64,000 bases of DNA from Coprococcus_C sp934318045 (GCA_934318045.1 CAKREY010000014.1:1-64000); one strand, 5' to 3'; counted from the stretch's first letter, positions 35,847-44,934 are shown. The notes: generated by a model not told the origin, from the sequence alone. Translations and numbers: made by a program.

Positions 35847-37181
35847 TTACTCCGTTTCATTTTCCTTTAGTTTTAACATGATATTCGAGATAAATTCATG
35901 TTGTTCGGTATAAAAATTCGAGGAACCGTGGTATTTTTGCGTCGTTGCCTGAATCGAGGCAAGGCCGATACCACTTTTCCGCTCCTTGGTGGAGATGTAT
36001 TTTCCGTTCCGTGTGCAGACATTGCCGTCGAAGCTGTTTACCATTGTGATATACAGGTGCCCCGGAGTGTCGAGATCCGCGGATAAGCGGATGAAACGGG
36101 CATCGGCCCGGACATGGCGGCATGCGGTGACTGCATTATCAAGAAGATTGCCGAAGATCAGGCACAGGTCAATATCCGAAATCGCTATTTCCTTTGGAAT
36201 AACAACCTGCAGTTTCGTCCGGATGCCATAGCTTTGGGCGATATCGATATAATAATGAATCGTTGCGTTGACCACGGGGTTGTCACAATAGGTGGCAGGT
36301 GCCTGTACATTCGATATCTCGGAAGAATAGTTGGCGATATATTCCTGTAATTTCTCATACTGTCCGGTCTGGGAAAGTTCATTTAATACTGCAATCGTAT
36401 GCTTGAAATCATGCCGGATACGACGAGTCTCATCCAGATACGCCTGCATTTTCTCATACTGGTCTGCTTGAAGCTGGTACATCAGGGCGGTGGAATCTGC
36501 TTCGATCTTCCGGGAGGTCGTGACGGCGATGATGTACAACAGGGACTGGAACAGCATGAAGAACAGGAACAGCACACCTTCGATCACCATTGCAATCTGG
36601 AAGATCCGCCCGACGCGGATGTTGGCATAATCAATCGGAATCATATAGATGTTGCAAAAGGAGATGATTGCGGGAATCATCCATGCGATTCTCCAGAATA
36701 ATGTCGTGTTGAAATTCTCAAACAGCCATCGGTATTTGTGCCGCATGCGGAGTAACACAGACATAATGAGGAGACTGACCGCATATTGTATGATCAGACC
36801 GGGTACGGAGTCATCGTGTATGTTGGAATACGGATCGATCCGCGCGATGATGTAATCGTTCATGATGCAGCCGAAGGATAACGCAGCGGTTGTACATAAA
36901 AACATGTAAAGTAATTTTAATTTTTCCAGTTTTACAGTCAAAAAATACGCAATCAGACAGATGCCGAGCAGAGGAAAGAAGAATATGTTTGTGTAGTAGG
37001 AGCCAGAAGAATCCACCCACGCTAACACAAAACAGACTGCAACCATGCATGGCAGCAGCACCGGATAGAGCTTCCTCTGGGGAATGATGAGCCAGTCTGC
37101 AACAGGGATGATGCAAAGAAAGATGCCGGGGAGGATAATGCCGTATTCGGCGGCTCTGTAAACGAGGTTCCAGAAATTCAT
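35847..37181 (-). CDS. Membrane sensor histidine kinase, GHKL/AgrC type
   Basis: A 444-residue kinase. The N-terminal half has about seven hydrophobic helices (for example LYPVLLPCMVAVCFVLAWV, IFFFPLLGICLIAYFLTV, FQIAMVIEGVLFLFFMLF). The H-box RRIRHDFKHTIAVLNEL carries the phosphorylated His, and the ATPase domain has the N-box FGNLLDNAVTACR and GIGLASIQATTQKYHG. This is the HPK10/AgrC layout, usually sensing peptides or envelope cues. It overlaps the response regulator gene by 4 bases. No AgrD/AgrB-like peptide genes are adjacent. Confidence 0.92.
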   Translation of the reverse strand: MNFWNLVYRAAEYGIILPGIFLCIIPVADWLIIPQRKLYPVLLPCMVAVCFVLAWVDSSGSYYTNIFFFPLLGICLIAYFLTVKLEKLKLLYMFLCTTAALSFGCIMNDYIIARIDPYSNIHDDSVPGLIIQYAVSLLIMSVLLRMRHKYRWLFENFNTTLFWRIAWMIPAIISFCNIYMIPIDYANIRVGRIFQIAMVIEGVLFLFFMLFQSLLYIIAVTTSRKIEADSTALMYQLQADQYEKMQAYLDETRRIRHDFKHTIAVLNELSQTGQYEKLQEYIANYSSEISNVQAPATYCDNPVVNATIHYYIDIAQSYGIRTKLQVVIPKEIAISDIDLCLIFGNLLDNAVTACRHVRADARFIRLSADLDTPGHLYITMVNSFDGNVCTRNGKYISTKERKSGIGLASIQATTQKYHGSSNFYTEQHEFISNIMLKLKENETE

Positions 37182-37921
37182 GAGAGCCCTCCTTTCGTCA
37201 ATGCCTTCGTGCGCCGCTTAAACTGGTGAGCGATATAAGCCTGTGTGATGGCGGCTGCATTTTTCCTATGAATCGAAAATGTCGTGGAGTCGCACATGGT
37301 GCAGGAAGTGTTCTCCATATGCTGCACGTAGTCCAGGTTGATGAGTATCCCCCGGTTGATGGTCAGAAACCGTTCGTCCTGTGTGAGGATGGATGCGGCT
37401 TCGCGAAATGGCATGCGGCAACGGAACACATCGCGCCCCTGAATCTGCAGATAGTTGGAATCCGAGGTGATATAGCGGATGTCAGAATATAAAACCGGAA
37501 TCTGCTTCCGGTCTATCGAGATTGAAAATGCCTGTGTGTCAGTCTCTTCTTCCTGCGTGATCGCCAGCTCGTCGAACAGCCGGGCGATCATCTCCCCGGT
37601 TATGGGTTTTTCGAGATAATCAAATGCATGCACCCGGAATGCATCTGCCCGATGCTCCGGACTGCTGGTCAGGAACACGATAGGTGTCCGGGGAGCAATC
37701 CTGCGGAATTCTGCCGCCAGATCAATTCCGGTTGCATCCTGTAAATAAATATCAAAGATAACAAAAGAATATGAGATCTGTGCGCATGCAGAAAGAAATG
37801 CAGCAGATGTCGCGAAGCAGTCACAGGCGATTGCAACATCGTGCGTGCGGCTGTAATCCATAATGGTTTTATATAATTTCTGTAATTCTTCCGGATTGTC
37901 ATCCACGATGGCAAGGTTCAT
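37178..37921 (-). CDS. LytTR-family response regulator (AgrA-like)
   Basis: A 247-residue regulator. The receiver has MNLAIVDDN and phospho-acceptor Asp in FVIFDIYLQDATG, with TPIVFLTSS and YLEKP. The C-terminal LytTR DNA-binding domain shows ITSDSNYLQIQG, RDVFRCRMPFREAASIL and FLTINRGILINLDYVQHM. GTG/ATG choice: ATG 37921 (reverse) has GAGAGG about 8 bases before; longer starts lack an RBS. Paired with the kinase. Two direct repeats at 38007-38041, upstream of this operon and before the divergent surface protein gene, could be its binding sites. Confidence 0.93.
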   Translation of the reverse strand: MNLAIVDDNPEELQKLYKTIMDYSRTHDVAIACDCFATSAAFLSACAQISYSFVIFDIYLQDATGIDLAAEFRRIAPRTPIVFLTSSPEHRADAFRVHAFDYLEKPITGEMIARLFDELAITQEEETDTQAFSISIDRKQIPVLYSDIRYITSDSNYLQIQGRDVFRCRMPFREAASILTQDERFLTINRGILINLDYVQHMENTSCTMCDSTTFSIHRKNAAAITQAYIAHQFKRRTKALTKGGLS

Positions 37922-38006
37922 ATTCATTTCCTCTCTGATGAATGGTTGAATTGTAATTTTTAACATTGTATCACAATTTTATATAGGAATCTATGCATCC
38001 AAATGA

Positions 38007-38041
38007 CATTTCGTCCCAGAAAAATGCATTTCGTCCCAGAA
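38007..38041. promoter_or_regulatory. Paired direct repeats, candidate LytTR binding site
   Basis: CATTTCGTCCCAGAA occurs at 38007-38021 and again at 38027-38041, 20 bases apart. LytTR regulators bind two direct repeats about two helical turns apart, upstream of -35. A TTGACG lies just after, at 38045. Confidence 0.6.
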
Positions 38042-38044
38042 GGG

Positions 38045-38074
38045 TTGACGCGCCCCCAAAAGGTATGGTAAATA
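38045..38074 (+). promoter_or_regulatory. Possible promoter of the second surface protein gene
   Basis: TTGACG (38045-38050) and TAAATA (38069-38074) are 18 bases apart. The -10 is poor, fitting a promoter that needs an activator bound to the adjacent direct repeats. Confidence 0.45.
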
Positions 38075-38145
38075 AAAAGAATGAAAAAAATGTAAAGAGG
38101 ATAATATTTAGGACAGGAAAGTCCTAGGTAGTAGGAGGAGAGGCA

Positions 38146-39585
38146 ATGAAAGTAAGAGAGAAGTTAATGCGGAAGGTGATGGCAGTTGTGATCGCAGCAG
38201 CCACAATTTTTTCGATAAGCGGAGGGACGAAGGTTGTGCCGGTCAAGGCTGCGGTAGGAGTGGCGGAGGTATTAGATAATACTGGAATGAGTATAGCAAA
38301 ATATGCAACGTTTGAAGCAGCGGCGAGAAATGTATATAATAATTATACAATCAAGATGCTGGCAGACGCAACGGAGACCTGTTCTGTTGATATTGGAAAC
38401 AAAAATCTTACGATTGATCTGAATGACAAGAATTTGACGATTACACAGATTTCCACTATGAATGCATTGACGATAAAAAATGGAAGTATGTCAGCGGAAA
38501 TTGATAATGCAAATGTTGGAAATGATCCAGTGTTGACATTGAATGATGTAAAACTAACGATATCACATCTTTACTGGGCTACTAATGGTGGTGTTGCATT
38601 GGAAGGAACAAGTCAGGTGGATATGGTTGGTGATTATTGCTGGCTTGAGAAGCTAACAATGCAGGAAAGTTGTGTGTTTGAGGTTGGAACAAACGCATAT
38701 ATCAATAATTATGGTAATGTCGCGAATGGTTTAGATGTAAAAGAATTTCTGCCAGAAGGGTATCGTTTTAATGCAAAGGGAACAAGAATCTTTGACCAAC
38801 AGAGGAATGAGGCAAGCAATTATGTACTTCGTTATCGCAGGCTCACCGATTCACAACTTACCGTTACACTCAATCCGGATACATATGTCTATGATGGCAA
38901 TGAAAAAAAACCTGCCGTGACAGTAACCTATGACGGACAGACACTGACAGAGAACACAAGCTATACACTGACTTATGCCGATAATAAAAATGCGGGAACA
39001 GCGAGTGTCACAATCGACGGAATAAATAGTTTACATGGACAAATTGTGAAAAACTTCACCATCCAAAAGGCAAATCAGAATGCACCGACGGGATTGACAC
39101 CGACGGCAGAAACAATTGATGGAAAAAATGATGGTCAGATTGCCAATCTGGCAACGACGATGGAATATAGTGTTGATCAGACAAGCTGGACCGCCTGCAC
39201 AGGTACGACGCTGACGCAGCTTTCCGATGGCGATTATTACGTAAGATATAAGGAAACAAACAATTACTATGCGTCGCCATCTACCAAGGTAGTTGTTGCA
39301 AAGGGCGTGGCTCCATCCACAACAGGCGAGCAGACGACGACAGAAGGAACGACAACAACAGAAAATCAGACGACAGGTGAGCAGGCAACCACACAGCAGA
39401 CATTCGTGGAACAGCCGGATGGAGCAACTACACAGGCAGGTGCCCCGAAGACAACAGAGACAAGCAAGAAAACGGATAAAACGGTTTCCACCGGAGATGC
39501 ATATCCGATAGCGATTATGATTACGCTTATGCTTGGCGCAGGCGTCGGTATCACAGGTATGATCCGAAGAAGAAAAGAAAAATAG
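38146..39585 (+). CDS. Wall-anchored surface protein with MBG-like domain
   Basis: A 479-residue secreted protein. The signal peptide KVREKLMRKVMAVVIAAATI ends near VKAA. Residues about 40-220 are beta-helix-like (LTIDLNDKNLTITQI, NALTIKNGSM, VLTLNDVKLTI). About 235-310 resemble an MBG-type beta domain (YVYDGNEKKPAVTVTYDGQ then YTLTYADNKNAGTASVTI). A Thr/Gln/Glu-rich stalk follows, then VSTGD, a membrane helix and RRRKEK, an LPxTG-like sorting signal. AGGAGG lies just upstream of ATG 38146. Probably controlled by the neighbouring LytTR system. The C-terminus resembles that of the giant protein at 13069. Confidence 0.85.
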   Translation: MKVREKLMRKVMAVVIAAATIFSISGGTKVVPVKAAVGVAEVLDNTGMSIAKYATFEAAARNVYNNYTIKMLADATETCSVDIGNKNLTIDLNDKNLTITQISTMNALTIKNGSMSAEIDNANVGNDPVLTLNDVKLTISHLYWATNGGVALEGTSQVDMVGDYCWLEKLTMQESCVFEVGTNAYINNYGNVANGLDVKEFLPEGYRFNAKGTRIFDQQRNEASNYVLRYRRLTDSQLTVTLNPDTYVYDGNEKKPAVTVTYDGQTLTENTSYTLTYADNKNAGTASVTIDGINSLHGQIVKNFTIQKANQNAPTGLTPTAETIDGKNDGQIANLATTMEYSVDQTSWTACTGTTLTQLSDGDYYVRYKETNNYYASPSTKVVVAKGVAPSTTGEQTTTEGTTTTENQTTGEQATTQQTFVEQPDGATTQAGAPKTTETSKKTDKTVSTGDAYPIAIMITLMLGAGVGITGMIRRRKEK

Positions 39586-39610
39586 TTAATTGTGCAATTC
39601 ATACACATGA

Positions 39611-39638
39611 GAGCAGGATGGAAGTCCTGCTCTTTTTT
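39611..39638 (+). terminator. Rho-independent terminator after surface protein gene
   Basis: GAGCAGGA (39611-39618) pairs with TCCTGCTC (39625-39632), followed by TTTTTT. Confidence 0.93.
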
Positions 39639-39953
39639 CGGAAGTAAATCATGTGGTATAGTGAAGTGGGCGCGGAAGAGAATATAAGACTGGAAAAACC
39701 CACGCGATGGGTGTGAGAGAAAGAAAGTAAGCAGAAAAACCCAGATTGGAAGCGGGAGGTGGAGAAATGTGGCGAGGAGTGGGCGCGGAAGAGAATATAA
39801 GACCGGAAAAACCCACGCGATGGGTGTGAGAGGAAGAAAGTAAGCAGAAAAACCCAAATTGGAAATAGAGGTGCATAGCGGGAACGGAAATAAATTTACA
39901 ATTTCCGTATGAAATGGTATAAATAAAGAAGATTTTACAGATTGGAAATGCGT
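39639..39953 (+). other. Leader region before the cobalamin cluster
   Basis: This 315-base gap before cbiD contains the duplicated repeat at 39665-39870 and an A/T-rich stretch. I looked for a cobalamin riboswitch core (GCCACTG) and did not find one. No convincing promoter was identified. Confidence 0.6.
39665..39870 (+). repeat. Two direct copies of a 93-bp repeat upstream of cbiD
   Basis: Copies at about 39665-39757 and 39778-39870, 113 bases apart, differ at only a few bases. Each begins AGTGGGCGCGGAAGAGAATA and contains AAAAACCCACGCGATGGGTG and GTAAGCAGAAAAACCCA. Short internal complementarity (CCCA..TGGGT) is present. A diverged third copy lies after cbiFG at 43265. Confidence 0.9.
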
Positions 39954-41261
39954 ATGGAAGAATATGTGATCAAAAATCAAAAAAAGCTCCGACTGGGCAT
40001 CACGACAGGAACGTGCAGTGCAGCGGCGGCACAGGCAGCAGCGATGCAGCTTCTGCTTGGCGTAGAAAGCCATGGGGTAACCTTGCGTACACCAAAGGGG
40101 ATGACGGTTTCCGTTCCGGTGTATCTGCTTGAATCAGATAGCCGGAAAGCAAGCTATAAAGTAGTAAAGGATAGCGGCGATGATCCCGATGTGACAAATG
40201 GCACGGATGTGTGCGTGACAGTGGCGTATGCGAAGCAGCGTGTGTGTGAGCAGATGGATGGAAGCGTAGGACTGGATGGAAACGTGGAAATAAGTGTTAG
40301 CACGGGAACATATGGAGATGCGGAAACAGGTGTTAGCACGGGAACGAATGGAATTATGAAACTAAGCACGCAGGGTAGGTCTTGTGCATTCACAAGTGAA
40401 TCGTTTCCGTATCTGACGATGGACGGAGGAATCGGAATTGGGCGTGTCACGAAAGAAGGCCTGGAGCAGGCGGTCGGACAGGCGGCCATCAACCGTGTGC
40501 CACGGCAGATGATATTTGCGGCTGTGGCAGATGTATGTGAGAAAGCAAATGTTCGTGAACCATTGCATATCACGGTATGGATGCCGGAGGGCGAGACTCT
40601 GGCGAAGCGTACATTTAACCCGAAGCTTGGCATCGAAGGGGGACTTTCCGTGCTTGGGACAAGCGGAATCTTAGAGCCGATGAGCGAGCAGGCGATTGTG
40701 GCGACAATCGAAACAGAAATCCGGCAGTTACATGCGGTTGGCGAAGAGAAGATATTAGTCACGCCGGGAAATTATGGACAGACATACGCATCCGAATATC
40801 TGGGGCTCGATCTGACGAAGAGTGTCAAGTCGAGCAATTATATCGGCGAGACGATCGACCTTGCAATCTCGTATGGCATGAAAAATTTCCTACTGGTTGG
40901 AAATATCGGAAAGCTGGTGAAACTGGCGGCAGGTATCTTTAACACACATTCCAAGGTGGCAGATGGACGTGGAGAAATCTTCGCGGTGCATGCCGCGATG
41001 GCGGGCGCAGAGGCGAATGTGGTACAGGAAATTTATAACTGTATCAATACCGACCGAATGTTGGATGTTGTGGAACGAGAAGGCTTGCGGGAAGCTGTGA
41101 TGCAGAGCATCCTTGCGGCAATTGAGAAACATGTGGCAGGCAGAGTTGGCGACACAATGCGGTTTGGAGTGATTGTATTTTCCGAGAAGTACGGATATCT
41201 GGGGCAGACGAGTGATGCGGACAAGGTGCTGGATGTGTTTCGCGGAAAGCAGCAGATGTAA
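39954..41261 (+). CDS. cbiD: Cobalt-precorrin-5B (C1)-methyltransferase
   Basis: Methylates C1 of cobalt-precorrin-5B in the anaerobic pathway. It is 435 residues with KLRLGITTGTCSAAAAQAAA at the N-terminus and GGIGIGRVTKEGLEQAVGQAAIN, the conserved core. VSTPGNYGQTYASEYL-like text (VTPGNYGQTYASE) and LLVGNIGKLVKLAAGIFNTH follow. ATG 39954 is chosen for GGA at 39944; TTG 39942 and ATG 39948 are alternatives. An insertion of about 50-60 residues, with the repeat VSTGT, lies between CVTVAYAKQRVC and the GIGIGRVT core, longer than I expect for the family. First cobalamin gene of the cluster. Confidence 0.95.
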   Translation: MEEYVIKNQKKLRLGITTGTCSAAAAQAAAMQLLLGVESHGVTLRTPKGMTVSVPVYLLESDSRKASYKVVKDSGDDPDVTNGTDVCVTVAYAKQRVCEQMDGSVGLDGNVEISVSTGTYGDAETGVSTGTNGIMKLSTQGRSCAFTSESFPYLTMDGGIGIGRVTKEGLEQAVGQAAINRVPRQMIFAAVADVCEKANVREPLHITVWMPEGETLAKRTFNPKLGIEGGLSVLGTSGILEPMSEQAIVATIETEIRQLHAVGEEKILVTPGNYGQTYASEYLGLDLTKSVKSSNYIGETIDLAISYGMKNFLLVGNIGKLVKLAAGIFNTHSKVADGRGEIFAVHAAMAGAEANVVQEIYNCINTDRMLDVVEREGLREAVMQSILAAIEKHVAGRVGDTMRFGVIVFSEKYGYLGQTSDADKVLDVFRGKQQM

Positions 41262-41429
41262 GAATGATTACAGGATATTGAACACAGAATGTGAGCTGTG
41301 AGGGTAAGATGGATGCGAGGATGCCACCCGGGATATCGAACACGGGATGAGAAATATATGCGGGTGTGACGAGTGAAAAATCGTTGTGCAAAAACAGAAT
41401 AGATTATAATAGATAAAGGAAGAAGATAA

Positions 41430-43271
41430 ATGGTACATTTCGTAGGAGCGGGCCCCGGCGCGTGTGATCTGATTACCGTGCGGGGCATGAATCGAATCAG
41501 GGAAGCGGATGTGATCATCTATGCAGGTTCGCTTGTGAATCCGGAGCTGCTTTCCTATGCGAAAGTGGACTGCGAGATCTATAACAGCGCGCATATGACG
41601 TTGGATGCGGTTGTGTCTGTAATGCGGGAAGCAGAGGCAGCAGGCAAAGGGACGGTGCGCCTGCATACGGGTGATCCGTCCGTGTATGGTGCAATCCGCG
41701 AGCAGATGGATCTGCTGGATGAATATGGAATCGCATATGATGTGTGTCCGGGCGTGAGTGCGGTGTTCGGCGCCGCGGCATCGCTCGCATGTGAGTATAC
41801 GTTGCCGGATGTGACGCAGACATTGATTCTGACGCGAGCGGAAGGGAAGACGCCGGTGCCGGAGAAAGAGAATCTGCGAAGTCTGGCTGCACACCGTGCC
41901 AGTCTGGTCCTATATCTGTCATCCGGGCTTGCCCGAAAGGTGCGGCAGGAACTTCTACTTGGTGGATACGCAGAGGATACGCCGGTTGCTGTTGTGTATA
42001 AGGCAACGTGGCCGGAAGAGAAGATCATCCGCACGACACTTTCTAAGCTTCCGGAAGATATGGAAGCGGCTGGAATTACGAAGACGGCACTCATCATTGT
42101 ATCCCCGGCGCTTGGAAGTATCTATGAGAAGTCCAAACTCTATGATGCAGCATTTGCAACGGAATACCGCGGCGCAACGGAGATTGCATTTCCGGCAGGA
42201 ATCCGACGGGTACTGCTTATTACATGCAGTGTGCGCGGGTATGCGACGATGCAGAAGCTGGCGAAGAAGCTGGAGGCTATCCCTGGTGCAGAAATTATTA
42301 CGAAGGTAAAATGCGAGGCACTTTCGGATGTTTCAATGCGGGAAACGGTAAAGGCGTGTGTCGATGTGTATTTTGAGCAGGTGGACGCGATTGTGTTCGT
42401 GACCGCAAGCGGAATTGCGGTGCGGAGTGTAGCGGAACACCTGACACACAAATCCAAAGATCCAGCAATCGTGTGCATGGACGAATGCAGCAAACACGTG
42501 ATATCGTTGGTGAGCGGGCATGCCGGCGGGGCAAATGCACTCACACAGATGCTGGCGGATGTGATGTGGGCAACACCGGTTATTACGACGGCGACGGACG
42601 TGGAAGGACAGTTTTCTATCGATGATTATGCGCGGGAACATAATTTAGTTGTGACGGACTGGGCGAAGGCGAAGGCAATCAGCGCAGAGGTGCTGGCGAC
42701 CGGGGCGAAGCCTGTGTGGGTGGATGAAGCAGAGGTTTCGCAGGAAGAAGAGAAGAACGCATGCGGGAATAGAATCGATGTTCGGAGATTAAAGATAGGT
42801 TCGTATCAGGTTATTGTAACTCCACGAGATATCCTGCCAGATGAGAAAATGTTGCAGCTTGTTCCACTCTGCATCGTAGCAGGAATTGGATGCAAGAAGG
42901 GAACATCTTCGGATAAAATCGAGCATGCGGTGCAGGATGCATTTGCGAAAGCAGGCTTGCGGATGGAAGCGTTATGTGCGGTGGCGAGCATTGATTTGAA
43001 GAAGGAAGAGGCTGGATTGCTTGAATTCTGCGAGACGCGGAAAGTGCCATTTGAGGCATATACGGCAGAAGAATTGCAGGCGGTGTCGGGGACGTTTTCC
43101 GCATCCGAGTTCGTGACAGGCGTGACAGGCGTGGATAATGTTTGTGAGCGCAGTGCAGTGAAATATGCAAGCGAGCATGGCGCGAATGATGGAGAGCTGT
43201 TGCTTCGCAAGCAGGCGCAGGATGGCGTGACGGTAGCACTGGCGTATGTGGGTGTAGCGAGTGGAAAGTAA
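41430..43271 (+). CDS. cbiFG: Fused cobalt-precorrin-4 C11-methyltransferase and cobalt-precorrin-5A hydrolase
   Basis: A 613-residue fusion. Residues 1-250 are CbiF: VHFVGAGPGACDLITVRG, YAGSLVNPELL, LHTGDPSVYGAIREQM and GVSAVFGAAASLACEYTLP, a tetrapyrrole methyltransferase using S-adenosylmethionine. Residues about 255-613 are CbiG: VDAIVFVTASGIAVRSVAEHL, KDPAIVCMDECSKHVISLVSGHAGGAN, VITTATDVEGQFSIDDYA and a C-terminal IVAGIGCKKGTSSDKIEHAV domain. Fusion couples C11 methylation to opening of the delta-lactone with loss of acetaldehyde. AAGGAAG precedes ATG 41430. A repeat begins at the very end of the gene and includes its stop. Confidence 0.95.
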   Translation: MVHFVGAGPGACDLITVRGMNRIREADVIIYAGSLVNPELLSYAKVDCEIYNSAHMTLDAVVSVMREAEAAGKGTVRLHTGDPSVYGAIREQMDLLDEYGIAYDVCPGVSAVFGAAASLACEYTLPDVTQTLILTRAEGKTPVPEKENLRSLAAHRASLVLYLSSGLARKVRQELLLGGYAEDTPVAVVYKATWPEEKIIRTTLSKLPEDMEAAGITKTALIIVSPALGSIYEKSKLYDAAFATEYRGATEIAFPAGIRRVLLITCSVRGYATMQKLAKKLEAIPGAEIITKVKCEALSDVSMRETVKACVDVYFEQVDAIVFVTASGIAVRSVAEHLTHKSKDPAIVCMDECSKHVISLVSGHAGGANALTQMLADVMWATPVITTATDVEGQFSIDDYAREHNLVVTDWAKAKAISAEVLATGAKPVWVDEAEVSQEEEKNACGNRIDVRRLKIGSYQVIVTPRDILPDEKMLQLVPLCIVAGIGCKKGTSSDKIEHAVQDAFAKAGLRMEALCAVASIDLKKEEAGLLEFCETRKVPFEAYTAEELQAVSGTFSASEFVTGVTGVDNVCERSAVKYASEHGANDGELLLRKQAQDGVTVALAYVGVASGK

Positions 43272-43344
43272 GCAGAAAAACCCACGCGGTGGGTTTGGAA
43301 GTCGAAAAACAAGCGAAAAAACCCAAACCGGAAGCTATAACATA
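43263..43344 (+). repeat. Diverged copy of the cob-cluster repeat
   Basis: GTAAGCAGAAAAACCCA from the repeat at 39665 recurs here followed by CGCGGTGGGTTTGGAAG and AAAAAACCCAAACCGGAAG. The stop codon of cbiFG is the TAA inside GTAAGCAG. Confidence 0.8.
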
Positions 43345-43372
43345 GAAATATAGAGCAATAACGGAGAGAAAT

Positions 43373-44125
43373 ATGAGCGCAGATAGTAAGAAGGAATTGT
43401 ATATTGTCGGGCTTGGCCCCGGCGCGAGACAGAAGATGACGCAGGAAGCAATCGACGTCGTGGAAGCCTGCGAAGTGATTGCGGGATATAAGGTGTACAT
43501 TGATTTGCTGAAGCCGTATTACCCGGATAAGGAATATCTGGTGAATGGTATGAGGCAGGAGGTAGAACGATGTCGGCTGGCACTGGAAACTGCGGCAGGC
43601 GGAAAGAAGACAGCGCTTGTCTGTAGTGGTGACGCTGGCGTATATGGCATGGCAGGAATCACATTGGAGCTGGCAACAGAATTTCCGGAGGTGGATGTAC
43701 ATGTGATTCCGGGCGTGACGGCAGCATTATCCGGTGCGGCATTGCTTGGCGCGCCACTTGGGCATGATTTTACAGTGATCAGTCTGAGTGATTTGCTGAC
43801 ACCGTGGGAGCTGATAGAGCGGCGTCTTGCGGCAGCCGCTGAGGGTGATTTCGCAATCTGTCTGTACAATCCGTCCAGTCACAAACGACATGATTATCTG
43901 CAGAAAGCGTGTCAGATTCTGTTACAGAAAAAATCTGGAGATACAATCTGTGGAATCACGCGGAATATCGGGCGCGATGGCGAAGAAAAACGAATTCTGA
44001 CATTGGGCGAGTTACTGGAGACGCAGGTGGATATGTTCACGACAGTATTTATCGGAAATTCCCAGACACGAAAAGTTGGTGACGCGATGGTGACACCGCG
44101 CGGATATAGAAGAGATAACGCATGA
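43373..44125 (+). CDS. cbiH: Cobalt-precorrin-3B C17-methyltransferase
   Basis: Ring-contraction methyltransferase of the corrin pathway, 250 residues. Tetrapyrrole methylase motifs are clear: LYIVGLGPGARQKMTQEA, ALVCSGDAGVYGMAG, VIPGVTAALSGAALLGAPLGHDF, LYNPSSHKRHDYLQKA and TTVFIGNSQTRK. GGAGAG precedes ATG 43373. Its last 4 bases overlap the next start (ATGA). Confidence 0.96.
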   Translation: MSADSKKELYIVGLGPGARQKMTQEAIDVVEACEVIAGYKVYIDLLKPYYPDKEYLVNGMRQEVERCRLALETAAGGKKTALVCSGDAGVYGMAGITLELATEFPEVDVHVIPGVTAALSGAALLGAPLGHDFTVISLSDLLTPWELIERRLAAAAEGDFAICLYNPSSHKRHDYLQKACQILLQKKSGDTICGITRNIGRDGEEKRILTLGELLETQVDMFTTVFIGNSQTRKVGDAMVTPRGYRRDNA

Positions 44126-44934
44126 AAGTAGTCATATTTGGTGGTACAACGGAGGGGCGACAGCTTGCCGAGTATCTGATACAATTAAACAAGAAGCAGA
44201 AAATGCAGACTATCGAAGTCCATGTTTGCGTGGCATCGGAGTATGGTGCACAGGTGTTACCGGACGCCGCCGCACTCAAGGTGCATGTCGGACGGCTGGA
44301 GCAGGAGGATATGCAGGGATTCCTGCAGGCGGTACAGGCAGACATCTGTGTGGATGCGACACATCCATATGCGGTGATCGTGACACAGAATATCTATCAG
44401 GCGTGTAAGGCGGTGGAAGTTCCGTATGTCCGCGTGCGTCGGGAGATGCAAACCTGTGAAACACCAGACAGCGTCTATGTCAAAGACACGCAGGCGGCGG
44501 TTGATTATCTGAAAGGCGTGACCGGAAATATTCTGATTACGACAGGCAGCAAAGAATTACATTTGTATACGCAGATCCCGGACTATGAATCGCGCTGTAC
44601 GGCGCGTGTGCTTCCAACGCCGTCTGTGGTAGAGGCATGTACGGAACTGGGATTTACCGGCAAGCATCTGATCTGCATGCAGGGCCCTTTTGATCTGGAA
44701 ATGAATCTGGCGACCTTGCGCTATGCAAATGCTGATTTCCTTGTGACAAAGGCAAGTGGGAAGAACGGCGGCTACGACGAAAAATGTGAGGCTGCGCTTG
44801 CTGCGGGCGTGCATCTGGTTGTGATTGGGCGTCCAAGGGAGCAGGTAGAACCGGTAATGTCACTTGCACAGGCAGAAAAATATTTGACTGATAGGATAAG
44901 AGGCGGAAAGGAGAATCAAAAGAATGGGGAATAA
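44122..44934 (+). CDS. cbiJ: Cobalt-precorrin-6A reductase
   Basis: NADH-dependent reduction of the macrocycle of cobalt-precorrin-6A, 270 residues. Motifs are VVIFGGTTEGRQLAEYL, DICVDATHPYAVIVTQNI, PYVRVRRE, GNILITTGSKELHLY and FLVTKASGKNGGYDEKCEAALAAG, shown here in short parts. Starts within the cbiH stop and overlaps the next gene by 11 bases, so the three are translationally coupled. Confidence 0.95.
   Translation: MKVVIFGGTTEGRQLAEYLIQLNKKQKMQTIEVHVCVASEYGAQVLPDAAALKVHVGRLEQEDMQGFLQAVQADICVDATHPYAVIVTQNIYQACKAVEVPYVRVRREMQTCETPDSVYVKDTQAAVDYLKGVTGNILITTGSKELHLYTQIPDYESRCTARVLPTPSVVEACTELGFTGKHLICMQGPFDLEMNLATLRYANADFLVTKASGKNGGYDEKCEAALAAGVHLVVIGRPREQVEPVMSLAQAEKYLTDRIRGGKENQKNGE

Noticed and set aside
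42806..43702. Reverse-strand open frame across the end of cbiFG and start of cbiH
   Set aside because: Both strands cannot be coding here; the forward enzymes are unambiguous.
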